64,000 nucleotides of DNA. It comes from Lepus europaeus (Eukaryota > Chordata > Mammalia > Lagomorpha > Leporidae). Location: positions 19,896,001 through 19,960,000 of the forward strand of contig NC_084827.1 in the NCBI RefSeq assembly GCF_033115175.1, given 5' to 3'. The notes below the pieces were generated by a model. The model saw only the letters and a list, made by a program, of their open reading frames with translations. It did not search any database and had not been told where the DNA came from. Positions 48,894 through 60,310 of the stretch are shown here, in pieces (position 1 is the first letter of the stretch; each line of letters opens with the position of its first letter). The position numbers and the translations under genes are program-made.

Positions 48894-49229
48894 GCCGGCG
48901 CCACGGCTCACTAGGCTAATCCTCCACCTTGCGGCGCTGGCACACCGGGTTCTAGTCCCGGTCGGGGCACTGGATTCTGTCCCAGTTGCCCCTCTTCCAG
49001 GCCAGCTCTCTGCTGTGGCCAGGGAGTGCAGTGGAGGATGGCCCAAGTCCTTGGGCCCTGCACCCGCATGGGAGACCAGGAGAAGCACCTGGCTCCTGCC
49101 ATCTGATCAGCGCGGTGCGCCAGTCACAGCGCGCCGGCCGCAGCGGCCATTGGAGGGTGAACCAACGGCAAAAGGAAGACCTTTCTCTCTGTCTCTCTCT
49201 CCCACTGTCCACTCTGCCTGTCAAAAAAA
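48894..49229 (+). mobile_element. Young CSINE with perfect target-site duplication
   Basis: AATGTGGACGTTA occurs at 48881-48893 and 49230-49242. The head is GCCGGCGCCACGGCTCACT and the body is close to the young consensus. The tail is only about 8 A. Confidence 0.96.
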
Positions 49230-49309
49230 AATGTGGACGTTAAACATAAATTTGAAATAAGAAAACATAAATATGTACAAATAAAGAGTTTCTAAGGAAA
49301 GACAGTGGC

Positions 49310-49745
49310 AAGTTGTCTTAGGATATATTCCAGAGGGTCAGATATCTCCAAATATGGTGACTTCAACAAAATAGAATTTAGATTTTCTCTTACATAGTAG
49401 TTCCAAGGTAGTCTAGAGCTGGTACAGTATCTCTGACATTCTCAATATGTAGCTTCTGTCTCAGTGTCCCAAGGTGGCTGCTCCAACTCCTGCCATCATG
49501 TTTGCATGCTGACCAGTGGGAAGACGAAAAGGAAAGGGGTGTGCACACTCATTCCTTTTAAGGGTGTGGCCTGGACATGGCATAATCACTTTTGCTCACA
49601 CCCCATTGGTCGGAATTCAGACTCACAGCCACACCCAGAGACAAGGGAAGGTGGGAAAAGTGGTGCTCAGCTGGGTGGCCATCAGCCTACTCAGAAGTGG
49701 GGAGTTATGTTACTTAAATTACTTAAAGAGAAAGACTGCCAGTGG
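49310..49745 (+). mobile_element. Ancient mammalian interspersed repeat, family not assigned
   Basis: 'ccaaggtggctgctccaactcctgccatca', 'ccttttaagggtgtggcc', 'caccccattggtcggaattcag' and 'cacacccagagacaaggga' are phrases I associate with a widespread old mammalian repeat. Confidence 0.5.
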
Positions 49746-50233
49746 AAAATTAGCAGCCTCCATAAAGACGTCCTGTCCAGAACCGCTGACGTACACATCA
49801 AGTACATATAGTAAAAGGTCACCTAGTGACAATCTAACAAGGCAGTGGGTTAAGTCAGGTGGCCACAGGGTAAGGAGAAGGTACACTTTGGTACAGTGGT
49901 AATGGAGAAAGAAGTTTAGCTCACACACTCACAGGTGTTCCCACCGATGCCCGGCCCAGCTTGGAGACAGGCAGTCCGAGGGAGTGATCAGCCTGGGGAG
50001 AACAACGCAGGAGAAGCTTCCCAGAGTAGAAGGAAACGACTCAGGCTCACAAAGAGAAGCCTCCATTGACCACAGTCCCACATTCGGCAGGGATGGGAGA
50101 GCAACGCGGGCTGGCGGTGTGCAAATCCCCAGGTTTCCTGGATCCCCCAGGCCAGGAGCCAGCCCCAGCTAGGGGAGAGGGCACTTGAAAAGCTTTTCAG
50201 GAGGGGGTTCAGCCTTTCAAAAGAAGGAATTCC
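49746..50233. other. Intergenic, unassigned
   Basis: Nothing is recognised. Confidence 0.4.
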
Positions 50234-50512
50234 AGGGGGCTTAGCAGGTAAAGCCACCTCCTGCAGCCATATGGGAGCTGGTTCGAGTCCTGGCTGCTCC
50301 GATTCTGGTCCAGCTCTCTGCTATGGCCTGCAAAAGCAGTGGAAGATGGCCTAAGTGCTTGGGTCCCTGCACCTGTGTGGGAGACCCGGAAGAAGCTCCT
50401 GCTTCCAGGCTTTGGATTGACGCAGCTCTGGTTATTGCAGCCACTTGGGGAGTGAACCAGTGGATGGAAGACCTCTCTGTCTCTCCTCTCTGACTTCCAA
50501 ATAAATACATAA
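50234..50512 (+). mobile_element. CSINE, head shortened
   Basis: It begins GGGGGCTTAGCAGGTAAAGC, missing part of the head. The tail is CCAAATAAATACATAAGG. Confidence 0.88.
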
Positions 50513-50995
50513 GGAAATCCAGTCCCTGGCAACAAGATGCAGGGACCTGAAGGACATCGTGCTAAGTGCAATAAGGCAGGCACGGAAAAACAGAGACCAC
50601 GTGCTCACCCTGGGAATCTGAAACTGACTCAGAGAAGCAGAGAGCAGAGTGTGGCTGCCAGGCCGGGAATGGGGAGGTGCGGGTTAACTGATAGAGAGTT
50701 TCAGTCACGCGGGTGAATACCTTGTGGAAATCCACCAACAGTGAAAGCTAACAGCACTGTCCTGGGTAGGTGACGTTTGCCAGAAGGCAGAGCTTCTGGT
50801 AAGTGTTCCAACACACACACACACACAAAGCAATAAGAATAAATAGTACTGAAGAGCGAGGAGGGCAGGAGGAAACGTGGGGGTGATGGACGTGCTTATG
50901 GTCTGAAGGTAGTGATACTTCACCCCCCAAACTGTCCAGTTGCACCTGCTGACTATACACATGCCAATCCCACTTCAGCAAGGTGCTCTAAATGT
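50513..50995 (+). mobile_element. Old L1 3' region (L1M-type)
   Basis: 'acctgaaggacatcgtgctaagtgcaataaggcaggcac', 'accacgtgctcaccctggg' and 'ggacgtgcttatggtctgaagg' follow the order of old L1 3' sequences. A (CA)n run sits at 50812-50826. Confidence 0.75.
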
Positions 50996-51409
50996 TCTCC
51001 TTCCAGGCAAGAGCAGAATCCAGGTTCTCTGATGACAGCCAAGGACCACTGGAGTGCCCCCATGTGCCCTGTCCCTTCTGGGTAACAGCAGAGCAGATAC
51101 AAGCAACACAAATATGCAACCTCCAAAAATCTATGGTCGGTCTTTGCCATCTTCCCTTCCCAGAGTGGAGGGACTGGCAGGGAGGCTGGCTGAGTGACTG
51201 TGGCTGGAGGGAGACAGCAGGGTGCCCGCCAGCCCCTGGGGACACAGTGCTGTCGGGGAAGGGAGGAGTTGATGCTAGCAGGTGCTAGGTCCTATAAAGG
51301 TTCAGGAGGGGTGGCAGGACAGTCAGCCAGCATGGCTGGGATTGGGCCCACTGAGGACTACATATTGTGAGGGTAACAGGAGCCAGATTTCTCACTGTTG
51401 GAAGAGGTA
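50996..51409. other. Intergenic, unassigned
   Basis: Nothing is recognised. Confidence 0.4.
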
Positions 51410-51464
51410 TTTTTTTTTTAAGATTTTATTTTTATTTTATTTGAAGGCAGAGTTACAGGGAGGC

Positions 51465-51504
<40 letters not shown>

Positions 51505-51705
51505 TTCCATCCGCTGGTTCACTCCCCAGTTGGCCACAACGGCTGGAGCTGTGCCGATCTGAAGTCAGGAGCCAGGAGCTTCTTTTGGGTCTCCCACGTG
51601 GTGCAGAGGCCTAGGCACTTGGGCCATCTTCTGCTGCTTTCCCAGGCCATAACAGAGAGCTGGATTGGAAGTGGAGCAGCCAGGACTCAAACCAGCAGCC
51701 ATACA
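51410..51705 (-). mobile_element. CSINE, minus strand, head truncated
   Basis: It starts TTTTTTTTTTAAGATTTTAT with a (GA)n expansion (51472-51502). It stops at the B-box region ('actcaaaccagcagcc') without a head. Confidence 0.9.
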
Positions 51706-51866
51706 GCATTTATGAACTGCTATGCCTGAATATGTACATATATGAACAGGCGTGGAGGGAGACACTGAGAAGGCACCTGCACAACCAGCTTTTACTATGC
51801 CCTTATTATCCACTGTACTAGTGCTATCATTATTTCAATGTAACCTAAAGTGTAACCACGTTAGCT

Positions 51867-52390
51867 TGTTAGGCAACCATTAGTAAAAAGAAGCAATGCT
51901 AGATGTCTTTGACTTTATAATATGTATTATGTTAGATGTTGAGCTAAATAATCCAGTAACTATATTAAGTTGATTATTGTACGACCCGAACCGCTGCCCA
52001 TTCCTGGCACTCGCTATTGTACACTCCCCTTCCCTCCATCTGGCCAGATGTGACCCTACCTTGACCCAGGTCCAGGAATGTAAACTAATTATCTATACCT
52101 ATAGGGTTCAAAGCTTTAGATAACAACCAGCCACTACCCCCGGAGTCAGCAGCTGCGATGTTGGGACTTATCAGAAGTGTCAACTTGATCTACAGCATCC
52201 CCATAACACTTGCTTGTACATGATAATAAAAACTCTGTAACAATTAGGCTCGGGGCTTCTCGGGGGGCTTCCTCTCCTGGAGGCACTGAGAGGCCCGAGT
52301 TCGAACTTGTAATAAAAACAACCCTGCTTATTAGCTTCAACTTCGGTCTCTGGTGGTGTGACTTTCAGGGGACCATGGACTTGGGGCATA
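51867..52390 (+). mobile_element. Probable solo LTR of an endogenous retrovirus
   Basis: Begins TGTTAGG and ends CATAACA, giving matched TGTTA/TAACA ends. Two AATAAA motifs (about 52223 and 52310) are near the 3' side. A CT-rich stretch (TTCCTCTCCTGGAGGCACTG) and TTCGGTCTCTGGTGGTGTGA give a U5-like appearance. No flanking target duplication is obvious and no internal retroviral coding sequence is adjacent. A plant-like or DNA-virus origin is not suggested. Confidence 0.6.
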
Positions 52391-52404
52391 ACAACACGGA
52401 GGGT

Positions 52405-52406
<2 letters not shown>

Positions 52407-52437
<31 letters not shown>

Positions 52438-52449
52438 ACAGGCAGAGTG

Positions 52450-52481
<32 letters not shown>

Positions 52482-52485
52482 AAGG
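52407..52485 (-). mobile_element. Truncated young CSINE tail, minus strand
   Basis: A T30 run is followed by GACAGGCAGAGTGGACAGTG and a (GA)n run, and it stops after about 45 bp of SINE body. This is an extremely 5'-truncated insertion. Confidence 0.88.
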
Positions 52486-53339
52486 TCGAGGGTGAGTTTT
52501 AATTTCCTAATTCTGTCCATTGAGAGGGCCTAGAAGTGGTGACACCATTGTAGCAGAGTGTATCACAGCTTCCACTAACAGGAATGAGGAGTCTGTGGAG
52601 AAATAACTGATCCCAAGGTTGGGGCAGGAAAAGTACAAGATCGACGGAAGCATCTTATTTGCTAGAAAGGAAGAAATTGCTCAAAAATGACAAGGACAAG
52701 GCAAAGGAATGCAGAAGGCAGCTTGTGGGAGCTCCCACAGGTCAAAGCCAACCCTGTGACAGTTTGAGGATCAAAGCAAATGAGGACGTGAAGGAATTCA
52801 AGCCCTCGAATAAAATTGGAATCCCTGAGTCGCACGGGTGATGGCTAGTAAAGAGTGAGAGAGGGGGAGAGAGCTCTTTCTTACAACAGAATGCCAGCTC
52901 TTAATGGTGGAAGGGCTCACAGAAGGTTAAACCACTACCCAGCACCATCAGAGCACTGGTTGGTTCGGACACTGGTTGGTTCGGCACAGCGCAAGCCTGG
53001 TGAATTGAGCAGCGTTGATGAGGAGCTGGGTATTGGGGCAAAGCTGGGATATCGTCCCAGAAACTCCTGTTCCGTTAAAGAGCGGGAGGTGGTGATGCGA
53101 TGATGGTGGGCAAACGTGGCAGACAAGACAGACTCCCTGATGAGCTGCTCTGAGGGCAGTGCAGCTCCATTCCGAGGAGCTGCAGCCAAGGAAACAGGAA
53201 CCTGAGTGTGAGGAAACCTCAGACAGGACCTGGGAGACAAGGCACAGCCAAGACAGCTGTCCCGCAAGGGGCGGAAGAGGGGGCCCCGCAGAGTCGGAGA
53301 CCGCAGAGTCGGAGACACGCATGTCCTGGAACGCGGATG
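52486..53339. other. Unassigned stretch with short tandem duplications
   Basis: A 16-bp unit (CACTGGTTGGTTCGGA) is repeated at 52954-52985. A 15-bp unit (CCGCAGAGTCGGAGA) is repeated at 53286-53315. The sequence may be old L1 or LTR material but I cannot assign it. Confidence 0.45.
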
Positions 53340-53443
53340 TTTCACTGTAGCTTTAACAGCCCAGACGGAAACCAGCTGGATGTCCTCTGGCAGCTGATCC
53401 CAGCCACACAATGGGATCTCACTCAGCAACACAAAGGAACAAA

Positions 53444-53481
<38 letters not shown>

Positions 53482-53820
53482 TTCGTCCTCTGGTTCACTC
53501 CCTAAATGAATGCAACACACTAGGGCTGGGCCGGGCCAATACCAGGAGCTGAAAACTCAGCCTGGGTCCCTGTGGCTGGCAGTAGCCCAAGTCTTTGAGC
53601 CATCACCTGCCGCCTCCCAGGGTGCACCGGGTTGCAGGAAGCTGGAACTGAGAGCCAAGCCAGGACTCTGATCCAGGCACATCCACAAGGTATGTGGACA
53701 TCCCAAGCAGTGTCTCAATTGCAATGCCGAACACCTACCCTGAAACAAAGTATTAATTCATGCAACCATAGAACTAAGTGAAAGAAGACAGAAAGCTACA
53801 TAGTATATGATTCTATTGAT
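53340..53820 (+). mobile_element. Old L1 3' region split by a CSINE
   Basis: 'aatgggatctcactcagcaacacaaaggaac' (to about 53435) continues after the SINE with 'catgcaaccatagaactaagtgaaagaag' and 'atagtatatgattctattgat'. This is the typical L1M 3' order. Confidence 0.75.
53440..53745 (-). mobile_element. CSINE, minus strand, inside L1
   Basis: The (GA)n tract is followed by ATCCTTCGTCCTCTGGTTCA and the body, ending near AACACCTACCCT. The tail is absent. Confidence 0.82.
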
Positions 53821-53832
53821 AAACGTTTCTTT

Positions 53833-54125
53833 TCTTACAAATTATTTATTTTCATTTTATTTGAAGAGGAGGGGAGGAGAGAGAGAGAGAGATTATCTTA
53901 CATCTGCTGGGTCACTCTCCAAATGCCTGCAACAGCCGGGGCTGGGCCAGGCTGAGAACTCCATCCAGGTTTCCCGTGTGGGTGACAGGGGCACAAGTAC
54001 TTGTGGCATCCTCTGCTGCCTCCAAGCTGTGCGTTAGCAGGAAGCTGGATGGCATGTGGGGCGTTTGGGTGGGAACCAGGCACTGCTGTATGGGATGTAG
54101 GCATCCAAACACCCGCCCCTGCTGA
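53833..54125 (-). mobile_element. CSINE, minus strand
   Basis: From TTACAAATTATTTATTTTCA to the diverged head AAACACCCGCCCC. Confidence 0.85.
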
Positions 54126-54786
54126 TTTATTTTTAACCTCATTCTGACAGTGAGAAATCTGCCGCTCCTTATCTAGAACACATTTGCCCCTTTGTTCGGC
54201 CCTCATACATAACGTAAGGCAGTTTCTGAGCTGCAAACTCATGCCCCATGAGAGACACATTTACCAACCAAAGCACAGTTCCCAGACACTCCCGCTGGTC
54301 TCTGCCAACAGTGTTTCCCAAGGTTCCTTGGACGGATGGGCTCCTTTCTCCTCTGCCCCCAGGGTCCCTCCGCTCATCTGTCGATGGTTAAGTTCGCTCC
54401 TCCCTGTCTGTATTCCCCGCCCCCTCCACCCAGCACCCCCCCACCTCCGGCTCTGGTTTTCCTCTGGATACAGTGAAGCCACTCTCTGTGGAACCGGTTT
54501 CTGTGGATTTTGACAAAGGCGGACTCACTTGTTCACCACCACGGGGCCACCTCAACCAATCCCCTGTGTGGCTCCTTCATTTCCAAATCTCCCCGGCTGC
54601 TGGACTGCTTGCTGCCCTGCCAACACTTCGTGATCCGCAACCCACTGGTTCTGACAGCTGTGCTCTCATTTCCATTCAATTCCGTTCAAAATATTCTAAA
54701 ATCTCTCTTGCATCGTCTTCGACCCATGGATTATTTAAGAAATACATTGCTTGATTTCCAAATACTTGGGGATTTTCCAGAAATCT
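54126..54786. other. Intergenic, unassigned
   Basis: 'aaatattctaaaatctctcttgc' and 'gattatttaagaaatacattgcttgatttccaaatacttgg' (54690-54780) look like part of an old L1. The rest is unassigned. Confidence 0.4.
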
Positions 54787-55020
54787 TTTTTTTTTTAATG
54801 ATTTATTTACTTATTTCAAAGGCAGAGTTACAGAGAGGAGGAGAGAGATCTTCCATCTACTGGTTCACCCCCCAAATGACCACAATAGCCAGGGCTGAGC
54901 CAGGCTGAAGCCAGGAGCTTCTTTTAGGTCTCCCACATGGGTGCAGGGGCCCAAGCACTTGGGCCATCTTCCACTGCTTTCTCAGGCCATAGCAGAGAGC
55001 TGGATTAGAAGGGGAGCAGC
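54787..55020 (-). mobile_element. CSINE, minus strand, head missing
   Basis: Normal tail and middle; it stops at 'agaaggggagcagctgg' and meets a forward fragment. Confidence 0.88.
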
Positions 55021-55027
55021 TGGAGCC

Positions 55028-55185
55028 CCAGACATCTTTCTTTGGCTCAGGCCCACACTAGTTCCCTGCTCCTGGCTTTGGCCTGCCCAGCCCTGACTGT
55101 TGCAGGCATTTGCAGAGTGAACCAGCAGATGGAAGACTTCCTTCTATTTCTCCATCTCTCTGCATCTCAAATAAATGAAACACAT
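55028..55185 (+). mobile_element. CSINE 3' fragment, plus strand
   Basis: Only the final half of a C-repeat ('gttccctgctcctggctttggcctgcccagccc', tail CTCAAATAAATGAAAC). Together with the preceding element it is head-to-head without heads, similar to the chimera at 32.3-32.6 kb. Confidence 0.82.
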
Positions 55186-55407
55186 CAACTGTATTTTCAA
55201 GATGAAAACAAAAGTACTGAGGGAAAATACAGGTTATTTGGGAATATTGGGCTGAATAATTAAAAATTAAACATGACCCATACTATTTTAATCACTCTGT
55301 ACTTACCACTTATTTTACAATTCTCTAGTAGTAACTAATATTAATGAGCACATATCATGTGCCAGGCACAGCACTTTGCAATATTCACATCCTCTAACTC
55401 TCACAAT

Positions 55408-55741
55408 TTTTTAAATATTTATTTATTTGATTTGAAAAGCAGAGTTACAGAGAGAAAGGGAGAGACAGAGAGAAAGAGAGGTCTTCCACCTGCTGGTTCA
55501 CTCCCCAAATGGCTTCAATAGCTGGAGCTGGGGTGATTTGAAACCAGTAGCCAGGAGCTTCTTCCGGGTTTCCTAGGTGGGTGCAGGGGCCTAAGCACTT
55601 GGACCATCTTCCACTGCTTTCCCAGGCCATTGGCCGGGAGCAGGATTGGAATTGGAGCTGCTGGGACTTGAACCGGCGTCCATATGGGATACTGATGCTG
55701 CAGGCAGAGACTTAACCTACTACACCACAGCACCGGCCCCC
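55408..55741 (-). mobile_element. CSINE, minus strand
   Basis: Full length. AACTCTCACAAT flanks both ends as a target-site duplication. The head is CACAGCACCGGCCCC. Confidence 0.95.
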
Positions 55742-55906
55742 AAACTCTCACAATCTTAACATCCAGGTATCATCATCTCTATTTTACTAGGTACTCATCT
55801 AAACCATGAGAGTAAAGAACGCTGGGAAGTAAAAGTACAGAAGAGAGCTACTTTATGCAAGTACAAACCAAAAGAAAACTATTGGGTTGAATTAATATGG
55901 GTCTAA

Positions 55907-56266
55907 CGGGGGCCAGTGCTGTGGCATAGAGGGTAAAGCCACTGCCTGCAGTGCCGGCATCCCATAAGGGTGCCAGTTTGAGTCCCGAATGTTCCACCTC
56001 TGATCCAGCTCCCTGCTGATAACCTGGGAAAGCAATAGAAGTGCTTGGGCCCCTGCACCCTCGTGAGAGGCCAAGAAGCTGCTCCTGGCTTCAGATCAGC
56101 CCAGCTCTGGCTGTTGCAGCCATTTGGGGAGTGAACCAGCAGATGGAAGACCTCTCTCTCTCTCTCTCTCTCCCTGGGAAGAGCAGTGGATGATGACCCA
56201 AGTGCTTGGGCCCCTGCACCCATGTTGGAGAGACCCAGATGAAGCTTCTGGCTCCTGGCTTTGGCC
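55907..56266 (+). mobile_element. CSINE with a partial second copy fused at the tail
   Basis: After the (CT)n tract near 56150-56172 the sequence jumps back to the middle of the C-repeat ('gaagagcagtggatgatgacccaag') and ends at 'ggctcctggctttggcc'. Confidence 0.85.
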
Positions 56267-57272
56267 AAAACTGCATGATAACAAAAATACTTTGATTTTT
56301 GAGCCATGTGGCTAACACAAACACTACATTTTCATTTCGTGGAGTTAAAAACTCAGAGTGCTTGCAAACCAGGAGGATGGGCGCAGCCCTGGGGTTCCTG
56401 GGATGCCAGGGTTCTCATGTGTGTGACTGTTCGGAGCAGAGGCTGTAGATGAGGTGGAGTGGCACTCCAGCCTGGGGACCAGAGAGGGTTGCCGGCAGGA
56501 GCCTGCGCCCACACCCACGGACCAGAAGAGGCAGGCAGTGCAGAGCCAGGAGCCGGCCTGGGCTGGCAGAGCAGAGGAGGCCAGGGGACCAGCCTCCCGG
56601 TGATGATCCAGGCGCTGTCTGAGACCATGCAGATGGCCAGGGCTCCAGTCTGCTGGATCTCAACCCTTTCATAGTGATTGTAACCGACTTATACATAAAA
56701 TTTTTAAAAATCAATGTGCTGCCTGCACTGTAATAGAAAAGGAAAAATACGGAGAAACAATACAAACACGCCAATGGTTAAGCAGAAGTCATGAAATACA
56801 GTCGACAGCTAGTACACCCAGAACGCAGTAGTTACAAAAACGGACCCGTAGAGGCGTCACTCACGGTAAAGCCCCGCTACTGACTGAGCAGTGGAGCTCA
56901 AAATAGCCCACCTGGACGGGACTGAGTTACTGTGCCGTGAGCGAAACCCCCGGGGTTCGCTCCTCTGCAGAGGGCGGGGACGGTAGAGCCAATGCCTGGG
57001 CGCCCCGGCTGCGGCATGGCGCCACCTGGTGGCAGATTGTGTTCGGCGTGCATGGCTACGTGGAGAAAAAAAAAAAAAAAATCAAAAATCAGCATCTTGG
57101 GACTGACCGGCTGGGATTTCTAAGTGGGAGGTTGCGATTCCAGCGGTCTCAGGATGATTGACATCCACTTCCTCGACAAGAATAACGGACCCAGAGAAGG
57201 GGCCCTCCACTCTCAGTGCTGCTTGCCTGCCTTTCCCCGCTGCCCAAAACCCCTTCCTTCCACGACAGTCGG
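56267..57272. other. Intergenic, unassigned
   Basis: Includes GC-rich patches near 56.4-56.65 and 56.9-57.05 kb. No gene structure is recognised. Confidence 0.4.
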
Positions 57273-57505
57273 TGAGTCCGACCCAGCTCCCTGCTAATGC
57301 TCCTGATAGGCAGCGGAAGATGGCCCAAGTGCTTGGATCCCTGCACCCACGAGGGAGACCCGGAAGAAGCTCCTGGCTCCTGGTTTCAGCCCGGTCTGGC
57401 CCCGGCCATTGCGGTCCTTTGGTGAGTGAACCAGCAGATGGAAGATTTCTCTCTCTCTCCCTCCCCCCGCCCCTGCGTAACTGCTTTAAAAAATGAAATA
57501 ACAAA
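57273..57505 (+). mobile_element. 5'-truncated CSINE
   Basis: Starts at 'gacccagctccctgctaatgc' and ends GTAACTGCTTTAAAAAATGA. Confidence 0.85.
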
Positions 57506-58181
57506 AAGATGCTCCATAAGGATTTCTGCCGTCTTGCAAACTGGGTTCTTGGGAACTGTTGTTTCAAACAGTATTAACGGAAGTGTTCTCATTGGGCAGT
57601 GCTGTCTTCTCCACCTGGCTTGTGTGACCCTGAACTTGCCCCGCTGAGCCTCCGTGGCGGGGTGCCCCCTCCGCCGCCCCTCTGGGTCCATGCTCACCAC
57701 AGCTGCCCCCTCCAGGGACTGGGCACACGAGCTGGGGGACCCAGAGGGACTCGTTCGGGGAGACATGGACTTCTGGGATGAGCAGTTGGCTTGAGGGCCC
57801 CCGTGAGTCTGCAGAAACTTCCGTAGATCTGGGCGACAGCCCGAGCCTCCTCCTACTCAAGCCTGCCACAGCCAGAGTGCCCAGAGCTCAGTGTCTGGGG
57901 CCAGGGAGCAGCTCGGCCCACGGCCATGGCCTGACCTGGGGTGGGTGAGGGCTGCAGACAGATGGAAGGTGTCCTTCAGAGGAGCAAGCGACTGGACTCA
58001 GCCTGCTCCGGTGGTACCGTTGCTTTCTTTGACGGTTAGAAAATTGGAAATTCGTGATCTTCTCATTTCTAGGGCCCGGGAGAGTAAGCCTCTAATTATT
58101 GAAGCTGTGACTTATGGATTCTTATGGCTTGAGTTAACATGAGACTGATTGGCAATGACCCTAAAGCAAGAAGCCAACTTC
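57506..58181. other. Intergenic, possible MIR core
   Basis: 'cttgtgtgaccctgaacttgccccgctgagcctccgtgg' (57617-57660) resembles the MIR core on the plus strand. The rest is GC-rich and unassigned. Confidence 0.4.
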
Positions 58182-58530
58182 CATGGCCAGCACTGTGGCG
58201 CAGAGTGTTAAAGCCCTGCCTGCAATGCCAGCATCCCAGGTGGGCACTGGTTCGAGTCCTGGATGCTGCACTTCCAATCCAGCTCCTTGCTAATGTGTCT
58301 GGGAGGGCAGTGGAGGATGGCCCAAGTGCCTGGGTCCCTGCACCCATGTGGGAGACCTGGAAGAAGCTCCTGGCTCCTGGCTTCAGCCTGGCCCAGCCCT
58401 GGCTGTTGCAGCCATTTGGGAGTGAACCAGCAGATGGAAGACCTCTCTCTCTGTGTATGTGTGGAGGTCTCTCTCTCTCTCTCTCTAACTTTGCCTTTTT
58501 AAATGAATAGAAAATATTTTTAAAAATAAA
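58182..58530 (+). mobile_element. CSINE
   Basis: The head is GGCCAGCACTGTGGCGC. A (CT)n/TGTGTATGTG stretch precedes a degraded tail. It forms an inverted pair with the next element. Confidence 0.9.
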
Positions 58531-58539
58531 TATAAGCTT

Positions 58540-58880
58540 TTTTTAAAGATTTATTTTTATTATTTTACTTGAAAGTCAGAGTTACACAGAGAGAGGAGAG
58601 GCAGAGAGAGAGAGAGAGAGAGAGGTCTTCCGATGGTCCACTCCCCAATTGGCTGCAACAGTCAGAACTGTGCAGATCCAAAGCCAGGAGCCAGGAGCTT
58701 CTTCCAGGTCTCCCACATGTGTGCAGGAGCCCAAGGACGTGGGCCATCTTCCAATGTTATCCCAGGCCACAGCAGAGAGCAGGATTAGAAGTGGAGCAGC
58801 TGAGTCTTGAACCAGTGCCCACAAGGGATGCCGGTGCTCCAGGCCAGGGCATTAACCTGCTGCGCCACAGCACAGGCCCC
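58540..58880 (-). mobile_element. CSINE, minus strand
   Basis: From TTTTTTTAAAGATTTATTTT to the head CACAGCACAGGCCCC. The 'aagtcagagttacac' variant is shared with the copies at 25.9 and 27.05 kb. Confidence 0.92.
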
Positions 58881-59080
58881 AATAAATATAATCTTAAAAA
58901 AAAGAAGACAACTTCCCGTGAAGACAACCAGGAACACATGAATTGGGGAGAAAGAAGCCCCAATGAGATCTGAGCAAAGCAAATTTCAGTCTTTGATGGA
59001 GAAGGCTGGTGTTCATGGTATTCATAGTGGTGAGATTTATACTTAGGCCAAGATTAACTGCATCGCAAAAATATCTTTAG

Positions 59081-59410
59081 CTGGGGCTGGTGTTGTGCTG
59101 CAGGGGGTTGAGTGGCCCACCACCTGTGGCACTGGCGTCCTGTGTTGGAGCGCTGGCTCCAGTGCTCGCGGCTCAGCTGCCGATCCAGCTCCCTGCTGAT
59201 GGGTCTGGGAAAGCAACAGAGGAGGGCCCAAGTAGTTGGGCTCCTGCCACCCATGTGGGAGGCCCGGATGGAATTTCAGGCTCCTGGCTCTGCCCTGGCC
59301 CAATCCCAGCTGTTGCGGCCATTGAGGGGTAAACCAGCAGATGGGAGATCTCTCTCTCTGTTGCGCTCTCTCTCTCTCTCTAATTGACTTTCAAATAAAG
59401 AAACAAATAT
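59081..59410 (+). mobile_element. CSINE
   Basis: The head is GCTGGGGCTGGTGTTGTGC and the tail TTTCAAATAAAGAAACAAAT. It forms an inverted pair with the next element. Confidence 0.9.
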
Positions 59411-59735
59411 GTTTTTTTAAAAATATTTTTATTTATTTATTTGACAGGTAGAGTTACAGACAGTGAGACAGAGAGACAGAGAGAAAGGTCTTCCTTCTGT
59501 TGGTTCACTCCCCAAATGGTCGCCATGGCTGGAGCTACGCCGATCCAAAGCCAGGAGCCAGGTGCTTCCTCCTGGTCTCCCATGCAGGTGCAGGGCCCAA
59601 GCACCTGTGCCATTCTCCACAGCAGAGAGCTGGACTGGAAGAGGAGCAACTGGGACTAGAACCTGGTGCCCATATGGGATGCTGACGCCGCCGCAGGCGG
59701 AGGATTAACCAAATGAGCCACAGTGCCCGGCCCCA
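59411..59735 (-). mobile_element. CSINE, minus strand, intermediate subfamily
   Basis: TTGACAGGTAGAGTTACAGA joins features of the old (AAGGCAGAGTTACAG) and young (GACAGGCAGAGTGG) types. The head is CACAGTGCCCGGCCCC. A short internal deletion removes 'tgctgtggccagggagtgcag'. Confidence 0.9.
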
Positions 59736-59971
59736 GTTGTTTCCATCTGAAAAGTCTTTACAATCCCAAATGTCTCCTTAGGAGGTAACCCTGCTTAACC
59801 TTTAGCTTGCTTGTGTGTCTAGTTCAGCTGTAGGAACAGGAAGTGCCAGATTATTTTGTGTGTTAGAGAAAGAAGAGCTAGGATGGAGGAGCTGACTGGG
59901 AGAAAGATGGGGAGTGAGGTGGGCTGGGCAGGAGAGAGGAGGACCACCCCAAGGCGGGAGGCTCCACTTAG

Positions 59972-60310
59972 TCTTTTTTTTTAAGATTTGATTTATTATT
60001 TATTTGAGAGGTAGAGTTTTAGACAGTGAGAGGCAGAGACAGGTCTTCCATCCATTGGTTCACTCCCCAAATGGCTGCAATAGCTGGAGCTGCAGCATTC
60101 CAAAGCCAGGAGCCAGGAGTTTCTCCCGGGTCTCCTGTGCTGGTGCAGGGGCCCAAGGACTTGGGCCATCCTCCACTGCTTTCCCAGGCCACAGCAGAGA
60201 GCTGGATGGGAAGAGGAGCAGCTGGGACTCAAACCAGCGCCCATATGGGATGCCAGTGCCGCAGGCAGAGGATTAACCCTTCACCACGGAGCCGGTCCCC
60301 CCCCCCCCCA
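59972..60310 (-). mobile_element. CSINE, minus strand, with C-run at head
   Basis: Full length. The head CACGGAGCCGGTCCC is extended by an 11-C run at 60299-60309. Confidence 0.92.
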
